Positions 34,290-44,136 are shown, numbered from the stretch's first letter. The stretch is 64,000 nucleotides of DNA from Pinus tabuliformis (GCA_031772625.1 CM062805.1:519172683-519236682); one strand, 5' to 3'. Notes: generated from the sequence alone by a model not told the origin. Made by a program: numbers and translations.

Positions 34290-34735
34290 CATCACCCCCC
34301 CACCCAATAAGTAAATTGAAACTTTAGTTGCTCTTTAGTTACTTATTTGAGAGGGGAAACCAAATAAGTAAATTGAACCGGTAGGGTGAGGTATGAACGC
34401 TCGACTATTAAGGCCGCCATCACATCGACTGTTAAGGAGAAGATGCGGAGCACGCTCAACCAACGGGCCGCCATCATGCCCCCGGCAGGGTGAGGGATTT
34501 ATCACTCATCCATCATATGGATGAGGGTGAGCCTGTCAAACTCTCGACCTATGGGAGAGGTAACGAATGCTCGACTAGCTGCCATCACTTTTTTAGTTAC
34601 TTATTTGAGAGGGGCCACCCAATAAGTCAAATGAATTTATTGCGTGCTTGACGTTAGGAAAGCAAGGACCAGTAGGCTGCGTAAGCATGGTCAACTGTTA
34701 AGTTCGCCATCGGCTCAACTGATAAGGAGAGGAAT
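34290..34735 (-). repeat. Modular repeat cluster, reverse orientation
   Basis: Contains 'cacccaataagtaaattgaa' twice, 'agttacttatttgagagggg' twice, 'gctcgactattaaggccgcc', 'cccccggcagggtgagg' and 'tcatccatcatatggatgag'. Parts appear in different order from neighbouring clusters. Confidence 0.82.
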
Positions 34736-34739
34736 TCCG

Positions 34740-35300
34740 TTATTGCAACTCAAAGAATCAGTGATTGAATATGATCAATCAATTCATGCATCTGGAAAAC
34801 TACTGAATCATATATAATATGAAAGCATATCGCTACTGGAATGTGAGCAAGTTCTTCATGCATAACGACCTATATAGTAGGTTTTCGGGTGGTATTGAGT
34901 TATATCATAATTCCAGATATTATATATGTCATTTCTGAACCAGAGAGATGCTCCTGAGATAAGGAGAGATATTCATGACTGGAAGAAAGAAATGAGAAAC
35001 CATAATGACATATGCCCATATATGCTCAGTGATCGAATATTCCCAATTTCTATGTGCATACTGACATATATAATATATGCTCGGAATATCCCTCATTCAG
35101 AAACCGATAACGTAATGACATATATAATGATCTTGATTTTGGTAACTAGAGGCAGCCTTGAGCAATATATAAACCCCCAAAAAGAAAGAAAATCATAATG
35201 ACATATATAATATATCTCATTCATGACTGGAATAAATGAATTTGAGGGGAAGAAATAGAAACTTACGCTCTGCTATTCTCTTTGAGGGGAAGAAATATGA
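34740..35300. repeat. AT-rich zone with 'atgacatatataat' repeats
   Basis: The phrase 'atgacatatataat' recurs at about 35005, 35061, 35115 and 35200, and once at 32144. 'gactggaa' and 'tttgaggggaagaaat' also recur. No gene is recognised. Confidence 0.55.
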
Positions 35301-36260
35301 GGGTGAGTAAGCGAGCTCTTGACCTAGGGGAGAGGGATAACCAACCCTCCCTATTACAGAGTGTTCAACTGGAAAGTCTTTTGGGGTCAACCCAACCCCC
35401 CCTCCCGATAAGTCACTTCAAGCCTTTCCCCTCCCATTTCAGAACCTTCCCATCCATTATGATTCATAGGGTATTACAAAGGTGGATATCTCTGTGGCCT
35501 GCGGAGTCATGCTGGTGGATGAAGTGGTACGCCCTACCATCCGGCCTGCCTTATGGCTTGCTTGCGCGAACTAATGCCAGTAGCCTTTCTTCTACAATGG
35601 GTGGGTGAGTTAGCTTGTTACGACACTAACTTGGACAGGTGGATAGATCCAGCCAAGAAAGTCCTGAAAAAGCCAGATGACCCATTTTACTAAGGTGGTC
35701 TCGCCTTTCGCCGGCCTTACCTTATGAAGTAATCTCTATTTCTTTCTTTTCGGTAACTAGAGATAGATAGAATCAAGAATGAAAATGACAATCCCTCACC
35801 ATATGAATAGTGACTGACTCCATCCCAGCTGGTAATTCATTCAAGGTGCGAAGCCGCTTGTCCCTCCGGGGGGCAAGGAAAATAGATAGATCGGTGGTAA
35901 CTAGAGATATAATAAAGAGTGTCTAAAGACCCTCACCATATGAATAGTGAGTGACTCCGTCGATGGCGTCCTTGACAGTCAAGTGTGCTAACACACCCTG
36001 GTGTACACTTCTAAACATAAGTCATAATATAATGTGCATCATGATGTTTGGTAGATAATGCATGCATCTCCATCATGCATGTTTGCTTCATCATGCATCG
36101 TTTTGCCATCTCTAATGCAACATATATAAGGTGTCCACAGGCAGATCTCAATCCAACTAGGAGAAGTAGATGCATCCACATTCTCCATCATGCGGTCGCA
36201 TTTCCTATCCATTCAGCATTCTCCGAACGCATCGCCATAGAGCGATGACAAAATATGGGG
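35301..36260. repeat. Mixed repeats: 'ggtaactagagata' family and modular units
   Basis: 'ggtaact(a)gagatag' occurs near 35140, 35751, 35892 and 36682. Stem-loop modules 'ctcaccatatgaatagtgag' lie at about 35796 and 35932, and a GTCAAG unit at 35966-35990. The rest is unassigned. Confidence 0.6.
35843..35878 (+). repeat. 36-bp AAGG-ended element (class A)
   Basis: Identical in plan to 25707-25742: AAGGTGCGAAGCCGC... ending GGGGGGCAAGG. The sequence 'aaaata' follows it, as it does the copy at 36706-36741, so a little flanking DNA may have been duplicated with it. Confidence 0.8.
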
Positions 36261-36263
36261 TAT

Positions 36264-36282
36264 CGGTCCGGATCCGATAGCG
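36264..36282 (+). promoter_or_regulatory. Hairpin just upstream of trnH
   Basis: TATCGG-loop-CCGATA gives a perfect 6-bp stem with a 7-base loop, ending 19 bases before trnH. The following 'gcgagtata' repeats the 5' nine bases of the tRNA. It could be a processing or promoter-proximal element, or part of a duplicated tRNA start. Confidence 0.4.
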
Positions 36283-36300
36283 AGTATAGACGTGTCTAAG

Positions 36301-36374
36301 GGCGAGTATAACCCAATAGGTCAGAGTGTCAGATTGTGAATTTGTAAACACGGGTTCGGATCCCGTTATTCGCC
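36301..36374 (+). tRNA. trnH-GUG: Native mitochondrial-type tRNA-His (GUG)
   Basis: This 74-base cloverleaf has acceptor GGCGAGT/ATTCGCC fully paired (one G-U), loop TTGTGAA with anticodon GTG, and T-arm ACGGG/CCCGT. It resembles the native trnH of bryophyte mitochondria (GGCGAGTATA.CCCAATAGGT) and not the plastid-derived trnH of flowering plants. Position 27-43 is a U-U mismatch and the T-loop reads TTCGGAT, where A58 is normally invariant, so function is not certain. A G precedes the first base. It decodes His codons in mitochondrial translation. Confidence 0.78.
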
Positions 36375-36705
36375 GCACCCCATTGTCGACCAGGCCCTCC
36401 CCCCCCCTATGAAATAAGTAAAGCGATGGCCCTGGCTTTCAATACGTTACGCTTCATATTTATTCCCCTAAAAGCTAAGCCAAGGAGATAAGTCAAATAG
36501 TTATGCCTAGCTTTCAATATACCTATGTGTAGCCTAGCTTGAAATACGTTACGCCTAACTTGAAATATGCTACGCCTCACCTTCACACGCTCCCTCACCT
36601 GGTACTTCTCTCCCCGGCTTTTCATGGCTCTTCCTTGACGAAGTATTACTTCTTTTATAACGTATTTACTCATATCATTTTGGTAACTATAGATAGAATA
36701 AAGCC

Positions 36706-36741
36706 AAGGTGCGAAGCCGCTTGTCCCTCCGGGGGGCAAGG
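36706..36741 (+). repeat. 36-bp AAGG-ended element (class A)
   Basis: Third class A copy, AAGG at both ends, identical by eye to 35843-35878. Confidence 0.8.
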
Positions 36742-36894
36742 AAAATAGTAAGTTACACAGCACCATGGAAACTTTGATTGAGGGGCTAAAAATAGCAGTA
36801 GTGTTATGGAGTTATGTCTTTTGGGGTATCGGGTTATGGGTCACTATTTTGGTTTCTTCGCAACTCCGTGACTCGATTGATCATAGGGGCGAGT

Positions 36895-37160
36895 CACTAA
36901 CCGTACCTCACCCACGACGGGTGAGTACTCCGTTCCTCTCCCTTTGGTCAAGCAATCGTTCCTCTCCTTGACAGTCGAGTGTGCTAAAGCACCCCTATGT
37001 TTATTTCGTTACATAAGTCATGGCAAGGCCTTGTCACATTATAGGCGAACCTACTTGAAGAGTAAGGCCCTCCTGATTCTGGGCCTGAAAGGTCTTATCA
37101 GGTCTTGGGTCAACCCAGTCAGTAAGGTCCTGATCAACCCTCTCATTTTTTTCACCCAAT
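36895..37160. repeat. Modular units and 'ggcc(t/g)gg-caggacc' family
   Basis: 36895-36995 holds GTCAAG/GTCGAG units. 37045-37160 holds 'aggtcttatcaggtcttgggtc', 'cccagtcagtaaggtcctg' and related words, shared with 38020-38200 and 53460-53660. Confidence 0.65.
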
Positions 37161-37164
37161 CCTT

Positions 37165-38010
37165 GCTTTCCTAACGTCAAGCAAGCAATAAATTTCAATT
37201 TACTTATTGAGTGGGGGGGGCGTTGGTTGAGCCCCTATCGGTCCTCTCCCAGTGGTTGAGCAAATAAAGTTTCAATTTACTTATTGGGTGGGGGGGCGAT
37301 GGTCGAGCCCCTCACCATCGGAATAGTGAGTGACTCCGTCCCTTCAGTCCTCTCTCGGTGGTCGAGCAACTAAAGTTTCAATTTACTTATTGGGTGGGGG
37401 GGCGATGGTCGAGCCCCTCACCATTGGAATAGTGAGTGACTCCGTCCCTCCAGTCCTCTCCTGGTGGTCGAGCAACTAAAGTTTCAATATACTTATTGGG
37501 TGGGGGGGCGATGGTCGAGCCTTGTTGCCAGTCCTCTCCCGGTGGTCAAGCAACTAAAGTTCCTTGCTTTTGTAGCATCAAGCAAGCCCCTACTGGTCCT
37601 TTCCTGGTGCAGGACAAGTAATCAATTTCAATTTACTTATTGGGTGGGGGGGGCATTGGTCGAGCCCTCTCCTTAACAATCGAGCGTTCGTTACCTCACC
37701 CTGCAGGGGCATGATGGCGGCCCGTTGGTTGAGCATGCTCCACATCCTCTCCTTATCAGTCAAGCCTCCTGTCAGGTCCTTGCACTAGGAAGCGCAAGCC
37801 CCTCCGGGACCTTGCTTTCCTAACTTCAAGCAAGCAATAAATTTCAACTTACTTATTGGGTTGGGGGGCGTGGGTCAAGCCCTCTCCTTAACAGTCGAGC
37901 GTTCGTTACCTCACCCTATCGGGGGCATGATGGCGGCCTATTGGTCGAGCATGCTCTGCATCCTCTCCTTATCAGTCGAGCCCCTGCCGGTCCTTACTGG
38001 GCCCTTGATT
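37165..38010 (+). repeat. Densest modular GTCGAGC repeat block
   Basis: At least eight consecutive units, most starting 'tttcaattTACTTATTgggtg' with a run of seven or more G, then a variable phrase ending GTCGAGC. Stem-loop modules 'ctcaccatcggaatagtgag' (about 37311 and 37417) and tails 'ccggtcctctc' follow. A class B AAGG/CCTT element is embedded at 37778-37813. Units differ mainly in which modules follow one another rather than in the sequence of a module. Confidence 0.88.
37778..37813 (-). repeat. 36-bp AAGG-ended element (class B)
   Basis: On the plus strand it begins CCTTGCACTAGG and ends CTCCGGGACCTT; the minus strand therefore has AAGG at both ends. An identical copy lies at 44101-44136. 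Confidence 0.8.
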
Positions 38011-38280
38011 TCTTCCCCTCAAAGAGCTCGAAGAGTTGGTCCTTCCTGCGCCGGTCAACCCCTTCTAAGTAAGGTAAGGTCCTGCGCGTATTTTAGGGGA
38101 AGAAATGGCCTGCGCCGGCCTTATTTGGTTGGTTTGGTCCTGCGCCGGTCCTGCGCCGGCCTTATTTTGTCGCCGGCCTTACGAAAGATAAGGAGAACCT
38201 TTCGCTACGGGAAAGGGATAACCCTTCGCTATGCTCAAGGGAGATCCTTCCCTTCGCTATGCTCGCTCAAGCCTACACAA
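38011..38280 (+). repeat. 'CTGCGCCGG' and 'CCTTCGCTA' repeats
   Basis: 'tgcgccgg(t/c)c' occurs several times between 38048 and 38180. 'cttcgctatgctc' occurs twice at 38224-38265, with a related 'ctttcgctacgg' before it. 'cttacgaaagataagga' at 38180 recurs near 56258. No gene is seen. Confidence 0.6.
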
Positions 38281-39131
38281 ATTCCCACCTACACCAATTA
38301 TGGAAGAACCGGGATAACGGTGTTATGTAGAATTGTACGAACACTGTTAGTAAATACTGCTTGGAACGGGAGGCGGAAGGCGCGCAGTGGAAATGGAGTG
38401 GAATCGGAGCCAGCGCGAAAGCAATGGTCGACGAACGAAATAGTTTATTAGGGTCGATCCCTGGTGGGGGGCATGAAATGCCCGACCCCGCCCGATAAGA
38501 GGTGGTAGCAGACAACCTAACCTACTAGCTCGCCTCGCGGTGCATAAGTAACTATTTCATGCAAAACCGCCTATCTCTTTTGTTACGTTATATATCTGAT
38601 AATGCCGACGAGGGCTTAAAAATGATTCTCCATAGAGAGGAGGTAGGTGGCGCCCGGTCTACCACTAAAGATGAAGAGAAAGGCCCGGCATTCCAGCCTC
38701 CCGCTTCTTCCAACCAATATGTGTTCTGCAACCCAGCCAATTTGATTTTCATTGTACCCATCTTTCCTTTATCTCTCGACTACTGAAATTCAACCGCATT
38801 TGTTGATTGAAAGACCTTATCCCGAACAGAACCCCTATCGATTGAAGGAGCATCACTCACCCTACCTATTCGTTCATCCGGGTGGGGACGAAAAACAGAT
38901 AAAAATGACGAATTAGGTGCCGGCAGCAATTACCTGGCTGGCGTCGTTCGTCTGCCTTTCGTGCGTGTTCTCCATGCATGCAAAAAGTGCACCATTATTT
39001 ATGCATGCGCAGCTCTCGCTCGCCACATTATTGAACAAAAGAGATAATAGTTATCGGAAGATGCTTTCTCCATCGGTCGGTATTGGACAACGAAGGGAAT
39101 AATCCATTTCTTATTCATCAATTTCTCTCCC
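38281..39131 (+). other. Upstream flank of nad7 exon 1, no recognised gene
   Basis: 38559-38786 is an open frame (75 codons) without recognisable domains. 38880-39131 immediately precedes nad7; a promoter could lie here, but I see no confident motif. Confidence 0.4.
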
Positions 39132-39274
39132 ATGACGACTAGGAACAAACAAATCAGAAATTTCACTTCGAATTTCGGACCTCAACATCCTACTACTCAT
39201 GGTGTTTCATTATCAATATTGGAAATGAATGGAGAAGTGGTGGAACGTGTGGAATTGTATATTGGATCACTCGA
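39132..39274 (+). CDS. nad7: nad7 exon 1 (NADH dehydrogenase subunit 7), partial gene
   Basis: ATG starts MTTRNKQIRNFTSNFGPQHP, followed by THGVS, LEMNGEVVER and IGSL, the N-terminus of the 49-kDa-type subunit of complex I, part of the quinone-binding arm on the matrix side. The exon is 143 bases and ends at ...CTCGA, followed by GTGCGG, which matches the plant nad7 exon 1 length and the group II 5' consensus. Several codons where other plants have Ala, Pro and His (ERAEPHIGSL) read Val, Leu and Tyr, all C-to-T type changes. The frame is open. Exons 3-5 are not in the window, so this is either a trans-spliced piece or a fragment. Confidence 0.85.
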
Positions 39275-40486
39275 GTGCGGCATGAAGCCGTTGACGCCGA
39301 GTTGGCTCCTATGTCGCTAGCGGGCACCCTGATCGGTCCCCTGGCACGGGTGGCGCGTGCCACTTCTGTAGCGCGTCATGAGCACCAGGCAAAAGGCGGT
39401 TGAGCCACTCAAGTGGGGCAAACTGCCCCCAAGGGAAAGAAGGGAGAGGGTTGCGAAGGTGGCCTCGTTATCCACACTGCAGGTACGGGGAATGGGGTAC
39501 GTCCCCCACCTTGGTTGGTTGGTTGTGCTTGGCCTGGGTTTTCTCCGAACGAGCGTTGGTGGGTCCTGGAGTGCCTGTCAAGGGCACGCATACCCCGGGG
39601 TGATTATCACCACCTACACCCCACGATTGATCATCTCGGCACAGTGGAACGTGTAACCTGCCTGCTAGCCCATTCAATTACACTTGTTCCTGTCATAGCC
39701 TACCTAACAGAATGCACGAGGAATAGCCCTGGAATACTAAGCAGCCAGCGGGGAGGATGGCAATACTGGCAAATACCGTCTAGCAAAAACGCCGCAGGCA
39801 CGAAGTGTGGTGGGCCTGCACCGAAAGCATAGGAAAATCCTCTCCCGTTGGTCGAGCCTGCTTCCACATCCTCTCCTTATCAGTCGAGCCTGCTTGTGCA
39901 TCCTTTGTTTGTGGGAGGAGCTTGCCCGAATGGTGAAAGAGCCAGGGGAGGCCGGTCCATTGCAAATGGAAAGGCCTTCTGATCCATTTCTTTAGGGGGT
40001 GAGTGTGTGTTAGCACACTCGACTAAAAGGCTGCCATCTATGGATTTGCTCAACCAATGCCTTTTAGTTACTTATTTGAGAGGCGCACCCAATAAACATC
40101 AAGGATAGTACACTCGACTGCCCTTAGTTAATTATTCGAGAGGGCGGCCGCCATCGATTTGGAAGCTTGACCATCCCCATCGACGATTCCTTTTCCGAGT
40201 GAGAAGGGCGATCAATTCTTGGTTGGAAAAGGAGGGGGGCCGACCCTCTCCCCCCGGGGGTCGAGCGATAAATCCCTATACATGGATCAATGAATAGATA
40301 GAGCAGGTTTACGGTACAATAGACAGCACGGAAATTTGCTTCCAAGGTTACAACAACCACGCACACAGGAGACAGGGGACATTTCACCAAGGGCCACCCA
40401 CCTACCTTGTAAGTAAAAAATGGTGTGAGTCGCATGCGGGGATACTCGCACGATTATTAGGGGGAAAAGGCCGGCACCCACCTGGC
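39275..40486 (+). other. nad7 intron 1 (group II), with repeat insertion
   Basis: 1,212 bases between exon 1 and exon 2, starting GTGCGG. A domain-V-like stem lies at about 40426-40459: upper helix GCGGG-GATA-CTCGC, but with AGT in place of the AGC triad and a poorly paired lower stem. Modular GTCGAGC repeats fill about 39838-40160 inside it. Splicing competence is uncertain. Confidence 0.75.
39838..40160. repeat. Modular repeats inside nad7 intron 1
   Basis: Forward units 'gttggtcgagcctgcttcc' and 'cttatcagtcgagcctgctt' lie at 39846-39902. Reverse parts 'agcacactcgactaaaaggc', 'agttacttatttgagaggc' and 'cacccaataaacatcaagg' lie at 40010-40120. The cluster interrupts an otherwise intron-like sequence. 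Confidence 0.8.
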
Positions 40487-40555
40487 TAGAGGCACAGAGA
40501 AGCTAATGGAATACAAAACGTATCTTCAAGCTCTACCTTATTTTGATCGTTTAGA
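40487..40555 (+). CDS. nad7: nad7 exon 2, partial gene
   Basis: The 69-base exon codes [22 protein letters not shown] plus split end codons, the second segment of nad7. Its length and both borders match the conserved plant intron positions. Joined to exon 1 the split codon reads GA/T (Asp), where other plants have Gln or His. No frameshift is present. Confidence 0.85.
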
Positions 40556-41230
40556 GGGTGACCACGAAGTCACTGAATGAAGTCCTCCATTTCTTCCGGA
40601 GGTAGGTACTGCAGAGACCCGCAACGAGGAAGAGATTACCAAGTGACACATAGAATATGGCGACAACAACAACATGTCGTAGAAGGAGATATGGAGCCAC
40701 CCTTGGCTTGACGTATCTACAACTACATCCTCGAGTGGCAGTGAAACGGGTATCGTGAATGCGAGATGCCAGCGGAATGATTGGCCACACGTGCATGCAG
40801 GAGCTAGGCGGCCTACCGCGTCCTCCCTTGTGTGTCGGAGATCTAGAGCGAGTGCACCAGAGAGGAACGAGAACTAGGTTTATATATTCTATGGAGAAGC
40901 ATCTGAGGCATAACTGCACACTCACATGATCTTTGCCGAGAGATAGGAGCATTCGGTGGAACCGGTGAACTACACTTGCTTCCAGATAGATGTGTGGGAC
41001 AGAGGGCTCGTGGTACTTGCTTCCTACCCTTCCGTTTGGGAAACCGTGTGAATGGAGAGTGGGCAGAAGGGAAGGAGGTCCTCATATGGAGTCGCACACT
41101 TGAGCAGTGCGGGAGACCCGGATGGGGAATGGGTCGGTGTAGTGAACTCCACACCCTACCCCTTGGAGATGGAGAAGAATCACCACTTAAGGGGATGGAG
41201 AGGTATTGATTTCTTTATTTCAAGAAAGTT
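40556..41230 (+). other. nad7 intron 2, 5' part
   Basis: Begins GGGTG directly after exon 2. The sequence is GC-balanced and non-repetitive to about 41230, typical of a plant mitochondrial intron. No domain V and no exon 3 follow; the tract gives way to unrelated AT-rich and repeat DNA. The 3' border is therefore a breakpoint or a trans-splicing split. Confidence 0.6.
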
Positions 41231-42254
41231 CTAGTATTTAGTCAAGGGAAAGAAAGGTGAAACAATGGATGGCTTCTTTTGAAACTGCTGCTTCTAGTGC
41301 TACTGCATTCCATTCATTGCTATGTACAATGACCAGAAGCAGCTTGTGGTCAGCTCGGTTCGAGTTCTAACTGCATGTGATATAATATTGCCAACCTATA
41401 TAAGAATAAGAATTTGAAAACATCCAACCACTTATAAACAGGTTATACCTTTATTGAATGGAATGAAATCCCCTACCAGTCTTTCTTTCTTAACTAAAGA
41501 AATAACCTAAAGAAATCAATGGCATTGGTCGAGAAACTCTGTCGATGGCGGCCTTATTAGTCGAGTGTGCTAATGCACCCTAAATAAATCCCAGCGAGGC
41601 ACCCTCAAGCAAGTGCTCTCTGGAAATACAATAAAGGCAGGCAAGCGAATCTTAGAACGCCCACGTAGATTAATACGCCTTCCAACATTAGCACTGCTGT
41701 GGTAATGACATGCATGGGGCGTGGCCTTCCTTGCATCGCGGATCAGCAGCAGTTCTTTTACAGAAAGGTCCTGCCTTCCTGTTACTCGGAGGTATCCTTC
41801 TACAGAGGGGCACCCCTTAACTCAATTAGTAAAGGTAGAATGCAGGGTAGAAGACTGTGCCCTTCTTTCTCTTCCAATATCTTCCACATATTCTATTTTC
41901 TCCTTGTCCTGTAATGCATCGGCTAGTAGAGATAGCAGTCTACAAAATCTATAGAAAAGCCACTTAATATAGACCTACTCTGTTCTCCCTCTAATGAGCT
42001 CAGAGGGGGGATGTGAATAGCCTGAAGCTGTTCATTGAATTCCTTCTGCTACTATTCCTTCAACTGTTTTGTCTCTTCTGGCTACCTCCATAGTATAGAT
42101 GCTTGAATGTGTCATAGCTGCCTGCATATGCCTTTAGGGATGTTTATCACCATTTCAAAGTGTTCTCTGCCCTTTCTGCATCTAGAGCTATTGGAGGATC
42201 CATAATACACTTTGATTTGACCGGTGTAGATGAAGCTCATCCCAATCCGGCTTG
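41231..42254. other. Intergenic DNA with one modular unit
   Basis: No gene recognised. 41528-41580 carries 'gatggcggccttattagtcgag' and its 'tgtgctaatgcaccc' tail. Confidence 0.5.
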
Positions 42255-42575
42255 TTTGCCATGGTCGAGCGGCCTTCCCTCTCCTTATCAGTCGAGCCCC
42301 TCACCATCGAAATAGTGAGTGACTCTGTCCCTCCAGCCCTCTCTCGGGGGTCGAGCAACTAAAGTTCCTCTCCTCTCCTCTCCTCTCCTCTCCCTTTTGG
42401 TCGAGCACCAAAAGGTCCTCTCCTTAACAGTCGAGCCTGCTTACGCATCCTTATCAGTCGAGCCTCATTGCCAGTCCTTATCAGTCGAGCCCCGTTGCTG
42501 GTCCTTATCAGTTGAGCCCCATTGCGGTCCTTATTAGTCGAGCATGCTTACACACCCTGCCGGTCCTCGGGTTCT
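42255..42575 (+). repeat. Modular GTCGAGC cluster with (CCTCT)n tract
   Basis: At least eight units ending GTCGAGC or GTTGAGC. It includes the stem-loop module 'ctcaccatcgaaatagtgag' and five tandem 'cctct' units at 42367-42393. Repeated 'ccttatcagtcgagcc' with alternating tails 'ctgcttacgcatcc' and 'ccgttgctggt' shows local unit amplification. Confidence 0.85.
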
Positions 42576-42639
42576 TCTTCTTTGAGGAGCCGGTGCTGAA
42601 CCTGTGTAATTGAAACCCTTTGACCAACTAAAGCGGTAT

Positions 42640-43375
42640 CTTCCAGGTACTATCATACAACTAATAATTAGCTTAGACTTTCACAAATTCTGTTAAGACA
42701 GATGAACTTGAGGATGTCGAATTTTCTAGCTTCAATGTCTAAGACTAAGGTCAAAATGGAGACTGAAGCTATTGGTCCTGGATAAACGTTTGCTTCAACA
42801 GGCTCTGCTTCAATCTCTCGAGATAGATCGAGATCTTGCTCACAAAGGTATGGGTCTTTATCTCTAAATTTAGAATCCCAATAAAAAGCATCAGTATATG
42901 TGACTCAGTCAACTGCTTCACCGACAGAATCAATAGGGTACGCTGGGCAAGATGATACATGATCTGAGTCTCGATCTGGAAGGTATTCTACCTTTGCTCT
43001 AGTTATCTATGCCTATATAGTCTATACTCTTGCCTTTGCTCTTGGAACAGGAAGGGGTGTTACGGACTTTATAAATGGACGGGGTGTCGTGGGCTTAGAT
43101 GCCTCCTCCGCCTTTGCTTCTCTCGTAGCTTCTGTCTCTGCTACTTATGGGTATGGATCTGCCATATATGGATATAAATCTGCGCGAAGGGAAGCTTTTA
43201 CTAGTAATTCCTATGCCTCTAGGACTAGTGCTGGGTCACCAGGGTATAGAGATGAAACTATATCATCGATTGGACCTGGATCTATAAGGTATGCTACTGA
43301 TGGGTAATTTGGATAAGCTACTCGTGCTGATGGTGGAGCCACTAATAAGACTGTTGGGCCACCCCTAGGCTTAGT
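42640..43375 (+). pseudogene. Decayed Ser/Gly/Tyr-rich coding-like locus 2, unknown family
   Basis: Shares ordered DNA words with 26130-26780 ('tatatgtgactcagt', 'gatctcgatc' or 'agatcg', 'acctttgctctag', 'cttgcctttgctctt'). The clearest open part, 43089-43307, reads SSAFASLVASVSATYGYGSA, IYGYKSARREAFTSNSYASR, TSAGSPGYRDETISSIGPGS. Low-complexity protein of this kind could be a structural or disordered product. I recognise no family, and frames are broken upstream and downstream. Confidence 0.35.
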
Positions 43376-43689
43376 ATAAAGCCCTAGTGGCTACGGTGCG
43401 ACACTTTCCATGCAGGGTATAACCTTGCCAGTATCACCAGGCTAGTAGTTCTCAGCAGTGCATACCAGGCATAGGCCCCACCTACTATTCCCTCCATTCC
43501 CTCCATTCTCTCCATCCATTCTCCCATCCATATAGTATATCTGTCGCTCAACTCGAGGTAGTGACACCTACTCATTCATGACCGATACAACACATATTAG
43601 AAACCATGCCCTTGGAACGGCGATTCACCCTCGTCTATTCAGGAGATTGTATTCAGAGTTACGCATCTTGTTCTACAAAGAAGAAAAGA

Positions 43690-43745
43690 AATTCATTTTA
43701 CTTATTGGGTGGGGGGGCTTATGGTCGAGTTTGCTTACGCATCCT
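43690..43745 (+). repeat. Poly-G plus GTCGAG modular unit
   Basis: 'attttacttattgggtgg', a run of G, then 'cttatggtcgagtttgc' and the 'ttacgcatcc' tail. Confidence 0.75.
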
Positions 43746-44100
43746 CCACATACTAACCCGCTTTAGATAGAGACCGCTTTCTATTGATCCTACTAAGGAA
43801 AGGACAATTGGACTAATATCATCTAGATTCTTCTCGTCCTGCTAGAGCATTGATCGATGTGTGTGGAATACTGAAATGAAACACTTTCTGACTTACTTAA
43901 AGACTTACTTACTGACTGCAAGAAAGGAGGTAAACTAGAAGAGTTATGCTAGTACCTTCACTATTCTGATCCCGCTATGAATGATCTATATAAGATGATA
44001 TGCTTTTCCCCGCATGGCATTGCATTGCATGGATTTGATTGGGTGAACTCCCTACCTTCCCTACTTCCTTGAACTTACCAACTAACCTTTCTTGAAACTA

Positions 44101-44136
44101 CCTTGCACTAGGAAGCGCAAGCCCCTCCGGGACCTT
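44101..44136 (-). repeat. 36-bp AAGG-ended element (class B)
   Basis: CCTTGCACTAGGAAGCGC... ending CTCCGGGACCTT on the plus strand. It is the same as 37778-37813. Confidence 0.8.

Noticed and set aside
37165..38010. Possible CRISPR array in the regularly spaced poly-G/GTCGAGC units
   Set aside because: The intervals between repeats are themselves shared modules found elsewhere, not unique spacers, and no cas-like gene is present.
40551..40952. Minus-strand 133-codon frame in nad7 intron 2
   Set aside because: It lies antisense within an intron adjoining a certain exon and has no domain; intron sequences often carry such frames.
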